Positions 25,456 to 33,221 of a stretch of DNA of 64,000 bases are shown piece by piece. The position numbers and the translations under genes are program-made. Positions within the stretch are counted from its first letter, which is position 1, and each line of letters opens with the position of its first letter. The stretch comes from Cronobacter dublinensis subsp. dublinensis LMG 23823 (lineage in GTDB: Bacteria; Pseudomonadota; Gammaproteobacteria; Enterobacterales; Enterobacteriaceae). Under the pieces are notes generated by a model. It searched no databases, was not told the DNA's origin, and worked only from the letters and a program-made list of their open reading frames with translations. Where the stretch lies: NCBI RefSeq assembly GCF_001277235.1, contig NZ_CP012266.1:2790001-2854000 (forward strand), written 5' to 3'.

Positions 25456-26253
25456 ATGATTAAGTGGCCCTGGAAAGCAAATGAAACCGCCGCGCTGGCA
25501 CCCATTCCCTGGGACGCGGCGCTCGCCATTCCCGTTCTGGCGGGCCTGAGCGACGACCAACAGCAGAAGCTGGTGCGCTTCGCCGAGCGTTTTTTGCAGC
25601 AAAAACGGCTGGTCCCGTTGCAGGGTTTTGAGCTCGACGAGCTGAAAAGCGCCCGCATCGCCCTGCTCTTCTGCCTGCCGGTGCTGGAGCTCGGCTTCGA
25701 ATGGCTTGACGGCTTCCACGAGGTGCTGATTTACCCTGCGCCGTTTGTGGTGGATGACGAGTGGGAAGACGATATCGGCCTGGTACATAACCAGCGCGTC
25801 GTGCAATCGGGCCAGAGCTGGCAGCAGGGGCCGATTATCCTCAACTGGCTCGATATTCAGGATTCGTTCGACGCCTCCGGCTTTAACCTCATCATTCACG
25901 AAGTGGCGCACAAGCTGGATATGCGTAACGGAGACCGCGCGAGCGGCATTCCGCTGATCCCGCTGCGCGAAGTCGCAGGCTGGGAGCACGACCTGCACGC
26001 CGCGATGGAAAATATTCAGGACGAAATCGATCTGGTGGGCGAAAGCGCCGCCAGCATCGACGCCTATGCGGCGACCGATCCGGCGGAGTGCTTCGCGGTG
26101 CTCTCCGAGTATTTCTTCAGCGCTCCTGAGCTGTTCGCGCCGCGTTTCCCGCTGCTGTGGCAGCGCTTCTGTCATTTCTACGGCCAGGACCCGCTGCTGC
26201 GCCTGCGTCAGGGGAATGTCATCACGCCCGCCGAAGACCGTCAGGTACATTAA
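25456..26253 (+). CDS. mtfA: Mlc titration factor A (zinc peptidase MtfA)
   Basis: MtfA is a cytoplasmic zinc metallopeptidase that binds and sequesters the glucose repressor Mlc, thereby affecting ptsG expression. The 265-residue protein has the HExxH motif at H148-E149-x2-H152 (IIHEVAHKLD) and a downstream Glu ligand candidate in ECFAVLSEYFF. Length and position beside serU match E. coli MtfA (YeeI). Confidence 0.95.
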   Translation: MIKWPWKANETAALAPIPWDAALAIPVLAGLSDDQQQKLVRFAERFLQQKRLVPLQGFELDELKSARIALLFCLPVLELGFEWLDGFHEVLIYPAPFVVDDEWEDDIGLVHNQRVVQSGQSWQQGPIILNWLDIQDSFDASGFNLIIHEVAHKLDMRNGDRASGIPLIPLREVAGWEHDLHAAMENIQDEIDLVGESAASIDAYAATDPAECFAVLSEYFFSAPELFAPRFPLLWQRFCHFYGQDPLLRLRQGNVITPAEDRQVH

Positions 26254-26307
26254 AACCACAAACTGACGCAGAATTAAGCGGTTGAATCCATAGCGTAATT
26301 TTTTGCG

Positions 26308-26336
26308 TTGACACCGATACGGGGCATGATTATGAT
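26308..26336 (+). promoter_or_regulatory. Promoter of tRNA-Asn copy 1
   Basis: TTGACA and TATGAT are separated by 17 bases, a near-perfect sigma-70 promoter. It lies about 18 bases before the tRNA, with a GC-rich discriminator typical of stringently controlled stable RNA genes. Confidence 0.85.
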
Positions 26337-26354
26337 TCGCCCCGTTCACACGAT

Positions 26355-26430
26355 TCCTCTGTAGTTCAGTCGGTAGAACGGCGGACTGTTAATCCGTATG
26401 TCACTGGTTCGAGTCCAGTCAGAGGAGCCA
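26355..26430 (+). tRNA. asnT: tRNA-Asn (anticodon GTT), copy 1
   Basis: A 76-base tRNA with acceptor TCCTCTG/CAGAGGA, anticodon loop CTGTTAA (GTT), T-loop GGTTCGAGTCC and encoded CCA. The symbol follows the E. coli position next to mtfA. Three further identical copies occur in the window. Confidence 0.97.
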
Positions 26431-26440
26431 AATTCAAAGA

Positions 26441-26463
26441 AGCCCGCTTTTAGCGGGCTTTTT
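26441..26463 (+). terminator. Terminator of tRNA-Asn copy 1
   Basis: AGCCCGC-TTTTA-GCGGGCT followed by Ts. The same hairpin design follows copies 2 and 4. Confidence 0.85.
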
Positions 26464-26692
26464 GCTTTTCGGGCCCTATCCGCCGCCGCCCAACTCCCAC
26501 CGCATAATCCTCTGCCTATGCCGCTTCGCTGAGTCAAATTGCCCTTTCCCGCCGCACGCGGCGCAAAAGAGTTTTCACCTGACGGTTGCCGCGGTAGTCT
26601 CTGTACGGCTTTTTGCTGCGAACGATGTGAGTCACTTTCTCGCGGGCTTAATAACAATAAAAACAGCCTATTCAGTAACGGACAGGACAATG

Positions 26693-28012
26693 ATGGATCC
26701 CACGCTCATAACGCCCCGCCCCGATGCGGCGGCTCCCGCCTTCAACCGTGCCCGCCGCGCTGCCTGGGGCAGTTTCGCGGGCGCGGTCGTCGACTGGTTT
26801 GATTTCTTGCTGTACGGCATCACCGCGGCGCTGGTGTTCAACAGCGAATTTTTCCCGCAGATTTCGCCCGCGATGGGGACGCTTGCCGCCTTCGCCACCT
26901 TTGGCGTCGGCTTTTTATTCCGCCCGCTCGGCGGGATTGTCTTTGGGCATTTCGGCGATCGCCTGGGCCGTAAGCGGATGCTGATGATGACCGTCTGGCT
27001 GATGGGCATCGCCACCGCCTGTATCGGCATTCTGCCCTCCTTCGAAACCATCGGCTGGTGGGCGCCCGCGCTGCTGGTAACGCTGCGCGCCATCCAGGGC
27101 TTCGCGGTGGGCGGCGAATGGGGCGGCGCGGCGCTGCTCGCGGTCGAGAGCGCGCCCGCCGGGAAAAAGGCGTTTTATAGTAGCGGTATTCAGGTGGGTT
27201 ATGGCGTCGGCCTGTTGCTTTCCACCGGTCTGGTGTCGCTTATCAGCACGCTCACGACCGATGAGCAGTTCCTGAGCTGGGGCTGGCGTCTGCCGTTTCT
27301 CTTCAGCATCGTGCTGGTGCTGGGCGCGCTGTGGGTGCGTAACGGCATGGAAGAGTCCGCCGAGTTCGAACGCGTGCAGGCCGCACAGCCTGCGCAGGCG
27401 AAAAACCGGCTGCCGGTGTTTGAGGCGCTGGTGCGCCACCCAGGCGCGTTTTTGAAAATCATCGCGCTGCGCCTGTGCGAACTGCTGACCATGTATATCG
27501 TGACCGCGTTTGCGCTGAACTACTCGACCCAGACGCTCGGCCTGCCGCGCGAGCTGTTTCTTAATATTGGCCTGCTGGTGGGCGGGATAAGCTGCCTGAC
27601 CATTCCGCTGTTCGCGTGGATGGCGGATCGCTACGGCCGCCGGCGCATTTACATTACCGGCGCGCTGCTGGGCGCGATGAGCGCGTTCCCGTTCTTTATG
27701 GCGCTGGAGGCTCGTTCTGTCTTCGGTGTGGTGATTTTCTCGCTGATGCTCGCGAATATCGCGCACGATATGGTGGTTTGCGTGCAGCAGCCGATGTTTA
27801 CGGAGATGTTCGGCGCGGGGTATCGCTACAGCGGCGCGGGCGTCGGGTATCAGGTGGCAAGCGTGGTGGGCGGCGGCTTTACGCCGTTTATCGCCGCGGC
27901 GCTGCTGACGTTCTCCGGCGGCGCGTGGCATACGGTGGCTATCTATCTGATAGCGGGCTGTCTGCTCTCGGCGCTGACGGCGCTGTTTATTAAAGCCTCA
28001 CCGGCGCGTTAA
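26693..28012 (+). CDS. shiA: Shikimate transporter ShiA (MFS)
   Basis: A 439-residue proton symporter of the metabolite:H+ MFS subfamily that imports shikimate. It has twelve hydrophobic segments. The family loop motif GHFGDRLGRKRML lies between helices 2 and 3, and GFAVGGEWGGAALL lies in helix 5. It is nearly collinear with E. coli ShiA (438 residues). The start is placed at the second of two adjacent ATGs (26693) because it matches the MD-TLI-RPD family start and has better spacing from ACAGGA; 26690 is possible. The open frame upstream to 26462 is not conserved. Confidence 0.94.
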   Translation: MDPTLITPRPDAAAPAFNRARRAAWGSFAGAVVDWFDFLLYGITAALVFNSEFFPQISPAMGTLAAFATFGVGFLFRPLGGIVFGHFGDRLGRKRMLMMTVWLMGIATACIGILPSFETIGWWAPALLVTLRAIQGFAVGGEWGGAALLAVESAPAGKKAFYSSGIQVGYGVGLLLSTGLVSLISTLTTDEQFLSWGWRLPFLFSIVLVLGALWVRNGMEESAEFERVQAAQPAQAKNRLPVFEALVRHPGAFLKIIALRLCELLTMYIVTAFALNYSTQTLGLPRELFLNIGLLVGGISCLTIPLFAWMADRYGRRRIYITGALLGAMSAFPFFMALEARSVFGVVIFSLMLANIAHDMVVCVQQPMFTEMFGAGYRYSGAGVGYQVASVVGGGFTPFIAAALLTFSGGAWHTVAIYLIAGCLLSALTALFIKASPAR

Positions 28013-28020
28013 GCAATCCG

Positions 28021-28045
28021 TCCCGCCAGTCAATGGCTGGCGGGA
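28021..28045. terminator. Hairpin between convergent shiA and cbl
   Basis: TCCCGCCAG ... CTGGCGGGA is a perfect 9-bp stem, flanked by CAATC/GATTG that can extend it. No T run follows on either strand, so termination is plausible but unproven. Confidence 0.5.
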
Positions 28046-28053
28046 GATTGCCG

Positions 28054-29007
28054 TTAAATCTGGTAATCAATCACCATCTCGCCCGCAGGCTCCAGCGCCT
28101 GCTGTTTTATCTCATCAAGCGACAGGCCGTTATTGCACAGCTCGATAAACCGCCAGACGTAATTACGCTGAAGCTGCCCGCGCTTGAGGCCGAGCCAGAC
28201 GGTGTTGGCGTCAAAAAGATGGCGCGTGTCGAGGCGCGTCAGGCCGCTCTCTTCGCGGGTATCGCTCGCCTGCTCCGCCACCAGTCCGATGCCGAGCCCC
28301 AGCTCAACATAAGTTTTGATAACGTCGGAGTCCTGCGCGCTCAGCACGATGTCGGGCGTCAGCCCTTTACGGCTGAAGGCTTCGTCGATGCGCGAACGCC
28401 CGGTGATGCCCTGCCGGTAGGTAATAAGCGGCCAGCGGCTAATCTCCTCCAGCGTCAGCGGGTTCGCCTGCGCCAGCGCATGATCGTTCGGCACTAACAG
28501 GCTGTGATGCCAGCGAAACCACGGGTACGCCACCAGCCCCGGATCGGCGCTGAGCCGCTCACTGGCGATGCCGATATCCGCCGTGCCGCTTTGCAGCAGC
28601 GATTCAATCTCCTGCGGCGTTCCCTGGATAAGCTCCAGGCGCACGTCAGGAAACAGCGATCGGAACGTTTTTATCACGGAAGGCAGGCTGTAACGGGCCT
28701 GGGTATGCGTCGTGGCGATCGTCAGCACGCCGCTGGCGTCGTTGGTAAAGAGATCGGCGAGGCGGCGCACGTTGCTGGCCTCGTTAAGGATACGCTCGGC
28801 AATCGTCAGCAGCGCTTTACCCGGCTCGGTCATGCCAAGCAGCCGTTTGCCGCGGCGAATGAAAATCTCAATGCCCAGCTCTTCTTCCAGTTCGCGAATG
28901 TGCCGGCTGACGCCGGACTGCGAGGTGTAGAGCATGTTGGCCACTTCGGTGAGATTAAAATCCCGCCTCGCGGCCTCGCGAATAATTTTAAGTTGCTGGA
29001 AATTCAC
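28054..29007 (-). CDS. cbl: LysR-type regulator Cbl (sulfur assimilation)
   Basis: Cbl is a CysB paralogue that activates genes for use of organosulfur compounds (tau and ssu) when sulfate is scarce. The 317-residue protein begins MNFQQLKIIREAARRDFNLT, with an HTH around 19-40 (EVANMLYTSQSGVSRHIRELE). Its effector domain carries TTHTQARYSLP, typical of CysB/Cbl. It lies downstream of nac on the same strand as in E. coli; in enteric bacteria Nac is known to influence cbl. Confidence 0.95.
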   Translation of the reverse strand: MNFQQLKIIREAARRDFNLTEVANMLYTSQSGVSRHIRELEEELGIEIFIRRGKRLLGMTEPGKALLTIAERILNEASNVRRLADLFTNDASGVLTIATTHTQARYSLPSVIKTFRSLFPDVRLELIQGTPQEIESLLQSGTADIGIASERLSADPGLVAYPWFRWHHSLLVPNDHALAQANPLTLEEISRWPLITYRQGITGRSRIDEAFSRKGLTPDIVLSAQDSDVIKTYVELGLGIGLVAEQASDTREESGLTRLDTRHLFDANTVWLGLKRGQLQRNYVWRFIELCNNGLSLDEIKQQALEPAGEMVIDYQI

Positions 29008-29108
29008 AGCGCCCCCAGGAGACAGTCAACATGACGCTATTGTTAAAGTCCCCCGGCGGGCATCACAAATAATAAAAATCGGCCTGTTATTCCACAGCGG
29101 AATAACGC

Positions 29109-30026
29109 TTAGCCCACCAGCATCAGTTCCCGGTTCTCAAGCGCCGGGCGCGCCACCAGTGACAGCAGAATATCTTTCACCGCCTGCGCCTGTGGCGTTA
29201 ACGGCAGACGTGACGAGACATTGAGCGACAGCGGCAGCGTCATCGACGGGCTGGTAATGCGCGCGAGCCAGCCGTTCGCCGAACTGGCGAGCGAGCGAGC
29301 GGCGGATTCCGGCAGCACCGTCACGCCCATGCCGCTCGCGATGGCGGCGCTGAGCGTCGAGACCGACTCGATTTCACCGATAATTTTCGCCGTCAGACGA
29401 CGCAGCGAGAACGCCTCGTCCACGCGCTTGCGCACGGCGCTGTAGTCGCGCGGCAGGAAGAGATTCATCTGGGCGACGCTCGCCAGATCGACGCTCTGCC
29501 CTGGACAATCACGCGTGCCGACCAGGAACAGATCTTCTTTGATAAGCGGCTGGCTGGTGAGCCCGGCTACCGGCGCGCGATCGTAGAGCACCGCCATGTC
29601 AAGCTGGCCGCTCAGCAGTTTGTCGTTGAGCGTGGCGCCGCTGTCTTCGTGGAGGTAAACCAGCACGTCCGGCAGCTCTGCGCGTACCGCCTGGAGCAGC
29701 GGCATGGTGACGGAAGACGCCGCGGTGCCGGGCGCGAGGCCAATGGACACATGCCCCTGCAACGTCTGGCCGACGTTATTAACGGCGAGCTGCGCCTGTT
29801 CGCACTGGCGCAAAATGGTGCGGGCATGCGCATAAAGGATTTTCCCGGCTTCCGTTGGCGTCACGCCGCGCTTGGTGCGGATCAGCAACTGTTGATCCAT
29901 CTCCCCTTCGAGCGTCGCGACCTGCTGGCTTAACGCGGGCTGCGCGATATGCAGCACTTCGGCCGCCTGCGTCAGGCTACCGATATCGACGATTTTCACA
30001 AAGTATTTCAGTCGTCTTAAGTTCAT
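29109..30026 (-). CDS. nac: Nitrogen assimilation control regulator Nac
   Basis: Nac is a LysR-type regulator made under nitrogen limitation through NtrC and sigma-54; it activates sigma-70 genes for poor nitrogen sources and represses gdhA. The 305-residue protein has MNLRRLKYFVKIVDIGSLT and an HTH at about 18-38 (AAEVLHIAQPALSQQVATLE), the same length as in E. coli and Klebsiella. ATG 30026 has GGAGGC upstream; the frame extension to 30065 is not conserved. A sigma-54 promoter and an NtrC site are visible upstream. Confidence 0.96.
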   Translation of the reverse strand: MNLRRLKYFVKIVDIGSLTQAAEVLHIAQPALSQQVATLEGEMDQQLLIRTKRGVTPTEAGKILYAHARTILRQCEQAQLAVNNVGQTLQGHVSIGLAPGTAASSVTMPLLQAVRAELPDVLVYLHEDSGATLNDKLLSGQLDMAVLYDRAPVAGLTSQPLIKEDLFLVGTRDCPGQSVDLASVAQMNLFLPRDYSAVRKRVDEAFSLRRLTAKIIGEIESVSTLSAAIASGMGVTVLPESAARSLASSANGWLARITSPSMTLPLSLNVSSRLPLTPQAQAVKDILLSLVARPALENRELMLVG

Positions 30027-30083
30027 TTTGCCTCCTGTACGGAATGCCAGAGCCAATGCCGGCAATGATGTCGTAACAGGTTT

Positions 30084-30099
30084 TGCAAGATGCTTGCCA
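30084..30099 (-). promoter_or_regulatory. Sigma-54 promoter of nac
   Basis: On the minus strand TGGCAAG-CATC-TTGCA fits the -24/-12 consensus TGGCACR-N4-TTGCW with one mismatch. It lies about 58 bases before the nac start codon. nac is known to be sigma-54 dependent in Klebsiella and E. coli. Confidence 0.85.
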
Positions 30100-30214
30100 G
30101 TTTTTGCAAAGCGGACGCGGCTTATATAAGCGCTTAAATTATAAGAGAAAGCGATAACTTATCGTTGCTGGCGGATGAAACACTGTTTTGCTTATGCCCC
30201 ATTAGAGGTATTCC

Positions 30215-30231
30215 TGCACCATCCCGGTGCA
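30215..30231. promoter_or_regulatory. NtrC enhancer site upstream of nac
   Basis: TGCACC-ATCCC-GGTGCA is a perfect 17-bp NtrC palindrome (TGCACC-N5-GGTGCA). It is about 116 bases upstream of the -24 element, a normal enhancer distance. A second TGCACC half-site begins at 30237. Confidence 0.88.
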
Positions 30232-30296
30232 AGCGCTGCACCCGCGCGCCGGTTGGCGGTTTTCTCGGCAAACGAATTTTCTGTGGTGTTCAGGGC

Positions 30297-30325
30297 TTTA
30301 CAACGCCAGACGACCCCGGTACTAT
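30297..30325 (+). promoter_or_regulatory. Promoter of tRNA-Asn copy 2
   Basis: TTTACA and TACTAT are 17 bases apart, followed by a GCGCC discriminator. The distance to the tRNA is as in the other copies. Confidence 0.75.
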
Positions 30326-30343
30326 GCGCCCCGTTCACACGAT

Positions 30344-30419
30344 TCCTCTGTAGTTCAGTCGGTAGAACGGCGGACTGTTAATCCGTATGTCACTGGTTCG
30401 AGTCCAGTCAGAGGAGCCA
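30344..30419 (+). tRNA. asnV: tRNA-Asn (anticodon GTT), copy 2
   Basis: Identical 76-base tRNA-Asn with CCA. It lies next to nac, which is where asnV is found in E. coli; the symbol is given on that basis. Confidence 0.96.
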
Positions 30420-30429
30420 GATTTAAAAA

Positions 30430-30453
30430 AGCCCGCTTTTTAGCGGGCTTTTT
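30430..30453 (+). terminator. Terminator of tRNA-Asn copy 2
   Basis: AGCCCGC ... GCGGGCT stem with a T run directly after. Confidence 0.85.
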
Positions 30454-30469
30454 GCTTTTCTGCGGTGCG

Positions 30470-31495
30470 CTAGTCGCGCCACCCCATTGCCGGGGCGATG
30501 TGCTTCAGCACCGATTCAATCACGTGGACGTTATACTCCACGCCCAGCTGGTTCGGCACCGTCAGTAACAGCGTATCGGCTTCGGCGATTGCTTCATCCT
30601 GCTTAAGCTGTTCTATGAGCGCTTCGGGTTCAGCCGCGTAGCTGCGCCCGAAGATGGCGCGGGTCTTCTCATCCAGAAAACCGACTTTATCGCTGTCATC
30701 ACGGCTTGCGCCAAACCAGGCGCGATCCCGGTGGTCCATGAGTGGAAAAATACTGCGGCTCACCGACACCCTGGGCGTGCGGGTATGTCCGGCCTCAGCC
30801 CAGGCAGCGCGGTAGGCGCGGATCTGTTGCGCCTGCTGAATGTGGAATGGCTCGCCGGTTTCATCATCCTTCAGCGTAGAGCTTTGCAGATTCATTCCAA
30901 GCGTCGCCGCCCACACCGCGGTGGCATTAGAGCCAGCGCCCCACCAGATGCGCTCGCGCAGCCCCTCTGACCAGGGTTCAAGCCGGAGCAGACCGGGCGG
31001 ATTAGCGAACATCGGCTGCGGATTAGGCTTAGCAAACCCTTCCCCGCGCAGCACCTCAAGCAACGCTTCGGTATGACGACGCGCCATGTCGGACTCATTT
31101 TCACCGGCGTCAGGCGCATAGCCGAAATAGCGCCAGCCATCGATCACCTGCTCCGGCGAACCGCGGCTGATACCAAGCTGCAAACGCCCGCCGGAGATAA
31201 GATCTGCCGCCCCTGCGCTTTCCGCCATGTAGAGCGGGTTCTCATAACGCATGTCGATAACGCCGGTGCCAATTTCAATATGACGTGTTCTGGCCCCGAT
31301 GGCGGCCAGCAGCGGAAACGGCGAGGCGAGCTGACGGGCGAAGTGGTGTACGCGGAAATACGCGCCATCCGCCCCCAGCTCTTCTGCCGCGACGGCTAAA
31401 TCGATGGACTGCACCAGCGCGTCTGCCGCGGTGCGGGTGGCGGACTGCGGCGACGGCGTCCAGTGGCCAAATGACAAAAAGCCGATTTTTTTCAT
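30470..31495 (-). CDS. LLM-class (luciferase-like) flavin monooxygenase
   Basis: A 341-residue protein of the bacterial luciferase/F420-FMN TIM-barrel family. It opens KKIGFLSFGHW and has the family segments EELGADGAYFRVHHFA, IEIGTGVIDMRYENPLYMAE and GRLQLGISRGSPEQVIDG. Such enzymes usually use FMNH2 from a partner reductase to oxidise small organic compounds. The substrate cannot be inferred and no reductase gene is adjacent. Given its proximity to cbl, an organosulfur substrate (as for SsuD-type enzymes) is a speculation only. Confidence 0.85.
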   Translation of the reverse strand: MKKIGFLSFGHWTPSPQSATRTAADALVQSIDLAVAAEELGADGAYFRVHHFARQLASPFPLLAAIGARTRHIEIGTGVIDMRYENPLYMAESAGAADLISGGRLQLGISRGSPEQVIDGWRYFGYAPDAGENESDMARRHTEALLEVLRGEGFAKPNPQPMFANPPGLLRLEPWSEGLRERIWWGAGSNATAVWAATLGMNLQSSTLKDDETGEPFHIQQAQQIRAYRAAWAEAGHTRTPRVSVSRSIFPLMDHRDRAWFGASRDDSDKVGFLDEKTRAIFGRSYAAEPEALIEQLKQDEAIAEADTLLLTVPNQLGVEYNVHVIESVLKHIAPAMGWRD

Positions 31496-31657
31496 AACGA
31501 TCCCGTTTTCAGGGCGGGCAGCGTTTGTGCAAAGTGCGCGATGCCCGCCGCGTAGTCTGGTTCAGTGCTCCCACTCTGGACTGATAACGGGCAAGAATAA
31601 ATGCCATTTGTTTCACATAATGGTTCAAATTTATTGAGGGACTGCGTCCTGACGCGC

Positions 31658-32872
31658 TTACAACCCGGTAACCGGCCAGCTGACGGGCGGGGCGCAGTTC
31701 AGCGCGGGTCTGGCAAAGAGATAGCCCTGGAAATACTTGATACCCGCCGCCGTAAGCCAGCACCACTCCTCCACTTTCTCCACGCCTTCCGCCACCACGG
31801 TTATCTCCAGCTCAGCACAGCTGCGAAGAATGCCGTAGACGATAGCCTGTTTCGGGCCGTAAAGATGAATATCGGTAACGATGCTGCGGTCGATTTTAAT
31901 AAGCCCTGGCTGAAAGCGCGTAAGCAGCGACAGCCCGGCGAACCCGGCCCCAAAGTCGTCTATCGCGAGATTGATTCCCGCCGCGCGCAGCTGGCGGATG
32001 ACGTGCTCAAACGTCTCAAAGTGCGTGATCACTTCGCTTTCGGTGATTTCAACAATCACCTGCTGCGGCAACAGGCCGTGATGCGCGATTTGCGAAAGCA
32101 AAATCGCCACCGCGTCCGGCACCCGCACCAGCGAACCGGGCAGCAGGTTGACTGAAATCATATCGCTGCCGATGTTCACCGCTTTCGCAAGCGCAAAGGC
32201 GGCATCTTTAGCCTGGAGATCGGCCTCATAGAGCGCGTCGCCGGACAACGCGGCAAACCAGGCGGCAGGCGAGCCGCCGTCAGCGGTGCGGATAAGCGCC
32301 TCAAAAGCTTTAATTTTGCCGGCGAGCGGCGCCACGATAGGCTGCAAGGCAAACTGGCAGGTGGCATTAGGCACGGCGGGCGGCGAAGCGGGTTGCGGGC
32401 GCGACGGCAGGCTTTCGACTCGCCAGGCGTCCGGCTGAAATTCCCGGGCGATCTGCTGGCTGTCCGGGCCCCCCAGAAAGGAGCGGATAAATTTATACAC
32501 CCGCGCTTCGCGGGCGAGGCTGAACGGCACCACGCTAGATTGCACCACGGATTTGAGCACCGCGTGCGCTTTGGCATCGCGCAGGTCAAACAGCGTCATC
32601 CCGACATTTTCGAAATGCCGACGCGGCGCGTAGTCGCGCATCAGCTCAACCACGAAGTCGTGCCGTTCATCGTTGCTAATGCGTGCGAACAGCGCCTCGA
32701 CCGAGCTCAGTGGCCCTTCCAGCACCTGCAGAAACTGGTGACCATCAAAAACCAGAATGCCGCTGACCTGCATCTGCGCATTACGCGTCTGCGCCTGCCT
32801 TACTATCGCCGCAAGGCTCGCCTGGTCGATATCTCCTCGCGCCCGGCTACGATAAATCAGGGTAGATAGCAT
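31658..32872 (-). CDS. BLUF-EAL blue-light-regulated c-di-GMP phosphodiesterase (BlrP1-like)
   Basis: A 404-residue photoreceptor. The BLUF flavin domain (1-95) keeps Tyr7 (LIYRS), Asn31 and Gln49 (HQFLQVLEGP), the residues that make the light-responsive hydrogen-bond network. The EAL domain (about 170-400) has E191-A-L193, N242 (SVNLLPG), E275 (VEITESE), D305-D306 (IDDFGAG), K326 (IKID), E362 (AEGVE) and Q382 (FQGYLF), so the full catalytic set is present. It resembles Klebsiella BlrP1, an active light-stimulated phosphodiesterase. By contrast E. coli BluF (YcgF) has a degenerate EAL. ATG 32872 matches the BLUF family start. Confidence 0.92.
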   Translation of the reverse strand: MLSTLIYRSRARGDIDQASLAAIVRQAQTRNAQMQVSGILVFDGHQFLQVLEGPLSSVEALFARISNDERHDFVVELMRDYAPRRHFENVGMTLFDLRDAKAHAVLKSVVQSSVVPFSLAREARVYKFIRSFLGGPDSQQIAREFQPDAWRVESLPSRPQPASPPAVPNATCQFALQPIVAPLAGKIKAFEALIRTADGGSPAAWFAALSGDALYEADLQAKDAAFALAKAVNIGSDMISVNLLPGSLVRVPDAVAILLSQIAHHGLLPQQVIVEITESEVITHFETFEHVIRQLRAAGINLAIDDFGAGFAGLSLLTRFQPGLIKIDRSIVTDIHLYGPKQAIVYGILRSCAELEITVVAEGVEKVEEWCWLTAAGIKYFQGYLFARPALNCAPPVSWPVTGL

Positions 32873-33221
32873 TGTTTTCCTGCATGTTTGAGCCATATAG
32901 AGAGAGTCAGTATACCTGTGTCCCGCCATGGCAAGGCGGGAATAAACCCTCATACAGGCCTCTGAATGAGGCGATTGACCCTTTCGTCTCTAAAAACATA
33001 GACATAATCAGTGAAAATATTTATTCATAAAATGAATGCTTAACGGAGTGAGCGGAGGCCGGAGGATGGGCGAAATAAGCGGAGCCGGTCTGGCGCGATG
33101 CGCATACAGGGGCACTTTACAGATTTATGCCATTGCACCATTACGTTTAGTTTCATAAACCTGTGGCATGTTATCAGGCACAGCATTTCTCTTGCTGTGC
33201 CACGAGGGACCAGGAGACCAG
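32873..33221. other. Intergenic region between divergent photoreceptor and amn genes
   Basis: This 349-base divergent promoter region contains no gene I can support. I looked for a PhoB box before amn (reported in E. coli) and did not find a convincing one. Short open frames here have no recognisable products. Confidence 0.5.

Noticed and set aside
33100..33200. PhoB box before amn
   Set aside because: E. coli amn is reported to be phosphate-regulated, but no pair of CTGTCAT-like half-sites at the right spacing could be recognised.
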